Assembly (NCBI GenBank): GCA_014801865.1
Contig: JAAVDH010000044.1
Span: 1 to 64,000 of the forward strand
Source of the DNA: Bacteroides sp.
Lineage (GTDB): Bacteria; Bacteroidota; Bacteroidia; Bacteroidales; Muribaculaceae
Direction of reading: 5' to 3'
Length of the DNA: 64,000 nt
Notes under the pieces: generated by a model
What the model was told of the DNA's origin: nothing
What the model saw: only the letters and a program-made list of their open reading frames with translations
Databases searched by the model: none
In this document: one piece after another, positions 58,400 through 64,000 of the stretch
Position numbering within the stretch: position 1 is the stretch's first letter
How the letters are laid out: each line of letters starts with the position of its first letter
Program-made: the position numbers and the translations under genes

Positions 58400-58810
58400 A
58401 TGAAACTAAACTTGTTTGATAAGGTTTGTGGCTATATTAAATGCTATCTTGATAAGAGTGAGATAACACATGTTGGGGTTACATATACCCTCGTGGTGTC
58501 AACTATTTTTGTAATGTTTCCATGGGCGGATATTTTGAGATTTGTTCTGTATCCTTATGTGCCATTTGGGGTAACAAAAGATGATATCCTGGACGCCGTA
58601 TTATGTATACCGCCAATAATTGTAGTAATAGTCTGTTACTTTAGATGGATACGGCATGACAGATGGGAGAAGATAATGGAAGCACCCTGCTTTCATCGGA
58701 GAAGAGCCCCTTATATCGGACTTGCCATTCGTAATGGTGCCATGATGATATGTCTTCTATATCCTTATTTTCGCTATTGGCTGTTCGTTCACGTTTTTGG
58801 AATATATTAG
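58400..58810 (+). CDS. Small membrane protein, type A copy 1
   Basis: 136 aa, about 3-4 hydrophobic segments; RWEKIMEAPCFHRRRAPYIGLAIR; homologous to 59376-59795. Confidence 0.75.
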   Translation: MKLNLFDKVCGYIKCYLDKSEITHVGVTYTLVVSTIFVMFPWADILRFVLYPYVPFGVTKDDILDAVLCIPPIIVVIVCYFRWIRHDRWEKIMEAPCFHRRRAPYIGLAIRNGAMMICLLYPYFRYWLFVHVFGIY

Positions 58811-58834
58811 TTTGAATTATAATTATCTTTTGCA

Positions 58835-59269
58835 ATGTTAATCCTTAAATTCTTATTTAAAAAGATATGGAGTTACCAGTCAACAACCGGATGGAAGGAT
58901 GAGCCTCTATATACTTGCTTTAGAATCTATTGGGCAATATTCTTCTATTTTGGCGCTCCACTAATGCTCACTATACATTATTGGGTAAGAGGGCTGACGA
59001 AAGGATATGAAATGCCATTGATCATTACAGGTCCTACAGCTTTTGCTATTCCTCTACCATTTGCTTTGTTGGCATATTGGGTGTTCGTACGAAAGGGAAA
59101 GTATCGTGAACTGATAAAAGCGCCGGAAGAGTATAGTAAATCATCAAAATTCGTTGGATGGTGGTTTTATTGGGGAGGAGGTATTTTTACTTTCTTATGG
59201 TTAATTGTCTTTATTCCCAAAGTTTACCCTTATGCAGAGCCTTTGTTACGACAGATTTTCAAGCAATAG
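58835..59269 (+). CDS. Small membrane protein, type B copy 1
   Basis: 144 aa; RKGKYRELIKAPEEYSKSSKFVGWWFYWGGGIFT; homologous to 59811-60239. Confidence 0.75.
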   Translation: MLILKFLFKKIWSYQSTTGWKDEPLYTCFRIYWAIFFYFGAPLMLTIHYWVRGLTKGYEMPLIITGPTAFAIPLPFALLAYWVFVRKGKYRELIKAPEEYSKSSKFVGWWFYWGGGIFTFLWLIVFIPKVYPYAEPLLRQIFKQ

Positions 59270-59375
59270 TCTCTTTTGAGGAGAGGCCGCATAGGGCTGT
59301 ACTAAATAATTTATTACGAGTTACTTAAATAATGGACACATGGCACGTTTGCCAGAATAATTAAATCTATATAAT

Positions 59376-59795
59376 ATGAAACTATCGTGGTTTGATAAGA
59401 TATGTGGCTATCTTAGATGTGCTGACATTCGATATGGCTCTGCGGATGAATTCGTAGTTAACAATATGCTCGCTGCACTAACAATATTTATGATTTTCCC
59501 ATTCATTGATATAATTAAATATGTATTATACCCCTATGTACATAATTTCTTATCTAAGAATGAATTTGTGCATATAGTATTGTTTGCTCCACTGATTACT
59601 GTTTATATCATTAGTTATTTCACCTGGATCTTTCATGACAGGTATGAGAAAATAATGGAAGCCCCTTGCTTCCATACAAAGAAAGCGCCATATATCGGAC
59701 TTGCCATTCGGACAGTTCCATTAATGATTATACTTATATATCCTTGGATAAATGACTGGGTATTAATTCATGTATTCGGGATAGATAAAATATAA
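59376..59795 (+). CDS. Small membrane protein, type A copy 2
   Basis: 139 aa; RYEKIMEAPCFHTKKAPYIGLAIR. Confidence 0.75.
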   Translation: MKLSWFDKICGYLRCADIRYGSADEFVVNNMLAALTIFMIFPFIDIIKYVLYPYVHNFLSKNEFVHIVLFAPLITVYIISYFTWIFHDRYEKIMEAPCFHTKKAPYIGLAIRTVPLMIILIYPWINDWVLIHVFGIDKI

Positions 59796-59810
59796 TATAC
59801 ACTAATTCTA

Positions 59811-60239
59811 ATGTTGTTACTCAAGTTTTTATTCAAGAAGCTTTGGAGCTATCAGTCCACAACCGGATGGAAAAACGAGCCATTATATACCTGCTACAGA
59901 CTATATTGGACAGCTTTCTTCTATTTCTCAGCTCCCCTAATGCTTACGATTGATCTTTGGACTAAGGCATATACAGGGGATGGCCTACCCGATATAATTT
60001 TCGGACCTACTGCATATATCATTCCTCTACCATTTGCTTTAATTGCGTATTGGGTATTTGTACGAAAGGGAAAATATCGTGAACTGAAAAAAGCGCCGGA
60101 AGAGTACAGTAAATCATCAAAATTCGTTGGATGGTGGTTTTATTGGGGAGGAGGTATATTTACCGCTGTGTGGTTCTTTACGGTTGCTCTCAATGGCTTC
60201 CCTTATGCAGAGCCTTTGTTACGGCAGATTTTCAAGTAA
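59811..60239 (+). CDS. Small membrane protein, type B copy 2
   Basis: 142 aa; RKGKYRELKKAPEEYSKSSKFVGWWFYWGGGIFT. Confidence 0.75.
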   Translation: MLLLKFLFKKLWSYQSTTGWKNEPLYTCYRLYWTAFFYFSAPLMLTIDLWTKAYTGDGLPDIIFGPTAYIIPLPFALIAYWVFVRKGKYRELKKAPEEYSKSSKFVGWWFYWGGGIFTAVWFFTVALNGFPYAEPLLRQIFK

Positions 60240-60366
60240 TAGTCTGTGGGGAGAGGCCGCATAGGACTTGCCTTAAATAGTTTTTACGGCTTACTTCGAT
60301 AATGGACGCTTGGCAAGCTCGCCGGGATATTTCGCCTATGGGTTCGGAATAGTGGTGGATGAGTTA

Positions 60367-60397
60367 TTGCCGTTGTGAAGGATTATTGCTACCTTTG
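60367..60397 (+). promoter_or_regulatory. Bacteroidetes-type promoter for recJ-recQ
   Basis: ttg (60367-60369), N20, tacctttg (60390-60397). Confidence 0.7.
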
Positions 60398-60515
60398 TGG
60401 TTGGGTAATAGTGCAAGTCTTCACGACATCGCGCAGTTGGCGCCGATGACCGCAGCGAGCGGCATCACTCCCCTATCCTCTCGTCACCTCTCTATGCGCC
60501 TGATAATGCCATGTA

Positions 60516-60541
60516 TAGTTAGCTCATTTAGTTAGCTCATT
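60516..60541 (+). repeat. Perfect 13-bp tandem repeat in recJ leader
   Basis: tagttagctcatt x2. Confidence 0.9.
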
Positions 60542-60592
60542 GCCGTGTTGACCGCCCACCGCGACTTGAAATAAAAAAAAGAAACAACATAA

Positions 60593-62317
60593 ATGACTAA
60601 CAGATGGAATTATCTGCCCCTTACCACAGAAGAGCAAATAATCGAGTCGGAACTATCTAAGAAGTATTCCGATTGTCCGCCCATTTGCGAGCTGCTCGTG
60701 CAGCGCGGCATAAACTCGGTGCGCGAGGCCGAAAAGTTTTTCCACCCCTCGCTGCGTGACCTCCACGACCCTTTCCTCATGCCGGGAATGGACAAAGCCG
60801 TGGCTCGTCTCAACCGTGCTATGGGCGCCAAGGAGAGAATAATGGTATACGGCGACTACGATGTGGACGGCACTACAGCCGTGGCACTCGTGTATAAGTA
60901 TCTCCAGAACTTCTACTCCAACATCGAGTATTATATACCCACTCGTTACGACGAGGGATATGGCATCTCCACTCGCAGCATAGATTATGCTGCCTCACAA
61001 GGGGTGAAACTGATCATCATCCTCGACTGCGGCATAAAAGCCATCGAGGAGATACGATATGCCCGCACCCTGGGCATAGACTTCATCATCTGCGACCATC
61101 ATGTGCCCGACGACGAACTACCCGAAGCCGTGGCCATACTCAATCCAAAGCTTGAGGGGTCGCCCTATCCCTGCCCACATCTGTCGGGCTGCGGGGTAGG
61201 ATTCAAATTCATGCAGGCCTTCGCCAAGAGCAACGGCATACCCGCCTCTGACCTTGAGGGACTGCTTGATCTGGTGGCCGTGAGCATCGCCGCCGACATA
61301 GTGCCTATGGTTGACGAGAACCGTATCATGGCCTATCACGGACTGCGCCGCCTGAACACTAATCCCAACATGGGGCTTCGCGCCATAATACGCATCTGCG
61401 GACTCACCAACAAGGAGATTACCATATCGGACGTAATCTTCAAGATAGGTCCCCGCATCAATGCTTCAGGACGTATGCAGAGTGGTCGTGAGGCCGTGGA
61501 TCTGCTTGTGGCCCGCGACGCCGCCGATGCCTACGAAAAGGGGAAAGCCATCGACCAGTACAACAAAGACCGCAAGGAACTTGACAAGCATATCACCGAA
61601 GAGGCCAATGCCATTCTCGAAGAGCGCGGAGAGATGGATTCAGACAAGAAATCCATAGTCATATATAACAAGGACTGGCACAAGGGCATCATCGGTATCG
61701 TAGCCTCGCGCCTTACCGAACTGTATTACAAACCTTCGGTAGTTCTAACGCTCTCAAACGGACTTGCCACGGGGTCATCTCGCTCCGTGCAGGGATTTGA
61801 CATCTACAAGGCTGTAGACGCTTCGCGTGACTTGCTCGAGAACTTCGGAGGCCACACCTATGCCGTAGGGCTCTCGCTCAAGGAGGAGAATATACCGGAG
61901 TTTACACGCCGATTCGAGGAGTATGTGGCCGCCAACATACAGCCCGGCCAGATGCAGCCTCAGATAGATATAGACACCTACCTGACGTTTGCCGACATAA
62001 CACCGGAGTTCACCTCGCTGCTGAGACGCTTCAACCCCTTCGGTCCGGGCAATCAGAAGCCACTGTTCTGTACCCGTGGAGTCACTGACTTCGGCTCATC
62101 GAAGCTCGTGGGACGCAATCTCGAACATATCAAGCTCGAACTAGTGGACGACACCTCAGGAAAGGTGCTCAACGCCATTGCGTTCAATGCAGCCAAGTAC
62201 TTCCCCCACATTCACTCCGGCAAGCCATTCGATATCTGCTACACCATTGAGGAGAACCGCCACCTGCCCGGCACAAACGCCATACAGCTCTTTATAAAGG
62301 AGATAGATATTGACTGA
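60593..62317 (+). CDS. recJ: Single-stranded-DNA-specific exonuclease RecJ
   Basis: 574 aa; VYGDYDVDGTTAVALVYK, ILDCGIKA, CDHHVPDDELPEAVAILNPK, GPRINASGRM. Confidence 0.97.
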   Translation: MTNRWNYLPLTTEEQIIESELSKKYSDCPPICELLVQRGINSVREAEKFFHPSLRDLHDPFLMPGMDKAVARLNRAMGAKERIMVYGDYDVDGTTAVALVYKYLQNFYSNIEYYIPTRYDEGYGISTRSIDYAASQGVKLIIILDCGIKAIEEIRYARTLGIDFIICDHHVPDDELPEAVAILNPKLEGSPYPCPHLSGCGVGFKFMQAFAKSNGIPASDLEGLLDLVAVSIAADIVPMVDENRIMAYHGLRRLNTNPNMGLRAIIRICGLTNKEITISDVIFKIGPRINASGRMQSGREAVDLLVARDAADAYEKGKAIDQYNKDRKELDKHITEEANAILEERGEMDSDKKSIVIYNKDWHKGIIGIVASRLTELYYKPSVVLTLSNGLATGSSRSVQGFDIYKAVDASRDLLENFGGHTYAVGLSLKEENIPEFTRRFEEYVAANIQPGQMQPQIDIDTYLTFADITPEFTSLLRRFNPFGPGNQKPLFCTRGVTDFGSSKLVGRNLEHIKLELVDDTSGKVLNAIAFNAAKYFPHIHSGKPFDICYTIEENRHLPGTNAIQLFIKEIDID

Positions 62318-64000
62318 GCCAGTACAGAAACCGCCCGAACAGATTGTGCCCGAACAGATACTGCTGAAATACTGGGGTCACAGCTCCTTCAGGCCAATGC
62401 AGCGCGAGATTATCGACTCCGTGCTGGCCGGCAACGACACCCTCGGCCTGCTCCCTACCGGAGGAGGTAAGTCCATCACCTTTCAGGTGCCGGCGATGCT
62501 GCTTGATGGCCTTACCATAGTGGTCACTCCACTGATTTCGCTCATGAAGGACCAGGTGGACAACCTGGGTCGTGCGGGCATCAAGGCTCTGTATCTTCAC
62601 TCGGGTCTCACCCGTGCCGAACACCGTCTGGCCATTGACCGCATGACCCTCGGCAAGGTGAAGATAGTCTACGTATCGCCCGAGAAGCTTCGTACCGAGA
62701 GTTTTATCAGTTCGTTGCGCTTATGCCGGGTGAGTCTCATCGTGGTTGACGAGGCACATTGTATCTCGCAATGGGGCTATGACTTCCGCCCCTCCTATCT
62801 GCAGATAGCCGTGCTGCGCGACATATTCCCTAAGGTGCCCATACTGGCTCTGACAGCTTCGGCCACTCCGGATGTGGCGGCCGACATCATGAAGCAGTTG
62901 AGGTTTGGCAAAGGGGCAAAGGTATATTCACGCAGTTTCTCACGCTCCAACCTGTCATATATCGTGCGCTACTGTGACCATAAGGAGGAGCAGTTGCTGA
63001 GGGTGCTCCACGCCACACACGGGTCGGCCATAGTATATGTGCGCTCACGCGTGCGCACCCGCGAGACCGCCGAATACCTGCGCTCCAACGGTATAAGCGC
63101 CGACTACTACCACGCCGGACTGTCCCCCGAGGAGAAAAACGACAAGCAAAACCGCTGGAAGGATGACCAGACGCGCGTAATGGTGGCCACCAACGCCTTC
63201 GGCATGGGCATAGATAAACCCGATGTAAGGGTCGTGGTGCATCTCGACCTCCCTTCTTCGCTCGAAGAGTACTATCAGGAGGCGGGACGTGCCGGGCGCG
63301 ACGGACTCCACTCATTCGCCGTAGTGCTCGCCTCGCGTCACGACAAAGGCCTGCTTACACGCCGTCTCTCCGACAACTTCCCCGACAAAGACTTCATACG
63401 CCGCGTCTATGAACTTGCGGGCAATTTCCTCAATGTAGCCGTCGAAGAGGGTTACGGCCGCATGTATGAGTTTGATTTCAACATCTTCTGCGAGCGATTC
63501 AAGCTCGCCCCCGTGCCTACACGCAGTGCTCTGATACTGCTTACCCGCGCCGAATATATAGAATATCTTGACGAAATCACCACACGTTCGCGCCTGATGG
63601 TGGTCATGGAGCGTCATGAGCTCTATGAACTTCGCCTCGACCCGGTCACCGACCGCGTGTTTCAATTCATACTGCGCCGCTATACGGGTCTGTTTGCTGA
63701 CTATGTAAACATTGACGAGGGATTCATAGCCCGTACCCTGTCGCTCACTCCCCAGCAGGTCTACGAGTCGCTACTGACTCTCACACGCGCTTCGGCCATA
63801 CACTACATACCCCGCAAATCGTCGCCCTATATCTACTACACGACCTCGCGCGAAGAGCCGCGTCATGTGCAGCTGCCCACTGCCGTCTACGAGGATATGC
63901 GCGAACGGATGGCACGACGCATAGAAGCCATGAAGCGCTTTGTCTACAACACTGACTCCTGCCGTGTCAGGGGGATGCTCAGCTACTTCGGAGAGACAGA
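62310..64000 (+). CDS. recQ: ATP-dependent DNA helicase RecQ, truncated by the window end
   Basis: Not in the ORF track because no stop falls inside the window. Reading from TTG 62310: LTEPVQKPPEQIVPEQILLKYWGHSSFRPMQREIIDSVLAGNDTLGLLPTGGGKSITFQVPA; VVDEAHCISQWGYDFRP; frame open to 64000. Confidence 0.95.
   Translation, partial: MTEPVQKPPEQIVPEQILLKYWGHSSFRPMQREIIDSVLAGNDTLGLLPTGGGKSITFQVPAMLLDGLTIVVTPLISLMKDQVDNLGRAGIKALYLHSGLTRAEHRLAIDRMTLGKVKIVYVSPEKLRTESFISSLRLCRVSLIVVDEAHCISQWGYDFRPSYLQIAVLRDIFPKVPILALTASATPDVAADIMKQLRFGKGAKVYSRSFSRSNLSYIVRYCDHKEEQLLRVLHATHGSAIVYVRSRVRTRETAEYLRSNGISADYYHAGLSPEEKNDKQNRWKDDQTRVMVATNAFGMGIDKPDVRVVVHLDLPSSLEEYYQEAGRAGRDGLHSFAVVLASRHDKGLLTRRLSDNFPDKDFIRRVYELAGNFLNVAVEEGYGRMYEFDFNIFCERFKLAPVPTRSALILLTRAEYIEYLDEITTRSRLMVVMERHELYELRLDPVTDRVFQFILRRYTGLFADYVNIDEGFIARTLSLTPQQVYESLLTLTRASAIHYIPRKSSPYIYYTTSREEPRHVQLPTAVYEDMRERMARRIEAMKRFVYNTDSCRVRGMLSYFGET

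Larger units (their letters stand above)
58400..60334 (+). repeat. Tandem duplication, unit about 975 bp
   Basis: A-B gene pair plus trailing non-coding tail (gagaggccgcatagg...tacttnnataatggac) is present twice. Confidence 0.85.

Noticed and set aside
1-64000. tRNA, rRNA, prophage, transposase or restriction-modification genes
   Set aside because: Intergenic regions were read on both strands and no convincing candidate was seen; a tRNAscan/Infernal run would be needed to exclude small RNAs.

Overview
The window is a chromosomal segment whose gene content and promoter style (TTG-N19/20-TAnnTTTG) fit the Bacteroidales, probably a Muribaculaceae-like gut member (inference). It is mostly housekeeping: ruvX-def-ettA-phoH, miaA, bioD, lgt, prs, rpsA, gpmI, a riboflavin synthase, an MsbA-type ABC transporter, and recJ-recQ. 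Between these lie surface and accessory loci: a giant FN3/choice-of-anchor secreted protein, a BspA-like LRR protein, a compact exopolysaccharide operon (about 14.3-21.3 kb), a DPP-IV-type S9 peptidase, a GEVED-domain secreted protein, a TonB receptor with two DUF5689-type lipoproteins, a sialidase overlapping an anaerobic sulfatase maturase, and an AT-rich island of small membrane proteins. The best leads are: (1) two adjacent secreted ORFs (7427-8878, 8913-10184) that look like the C-terminal and N-terminal halves of one MG2/TonB-plug protein, split and in swapped order; (2) an A-B-A-B tandem duplication of small multi-TM protein genes (58.4-60.3 kb); (3) a Wzz/BY-kinase-like protein whose cytoplasmic domain seems to have lost its Walker A motif; (4) a degenerate 9-bp GGARYAATT-like repeat at several unrelated loci; (5) a TonB receptor with DUF5689/OB-fold-like lipoproteins and no SusD. 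No tRNA, rRNA, CRISPR, transposase or phage genes were recognised. Everything is read by eye from the sequence and ORF track; no database search was run.
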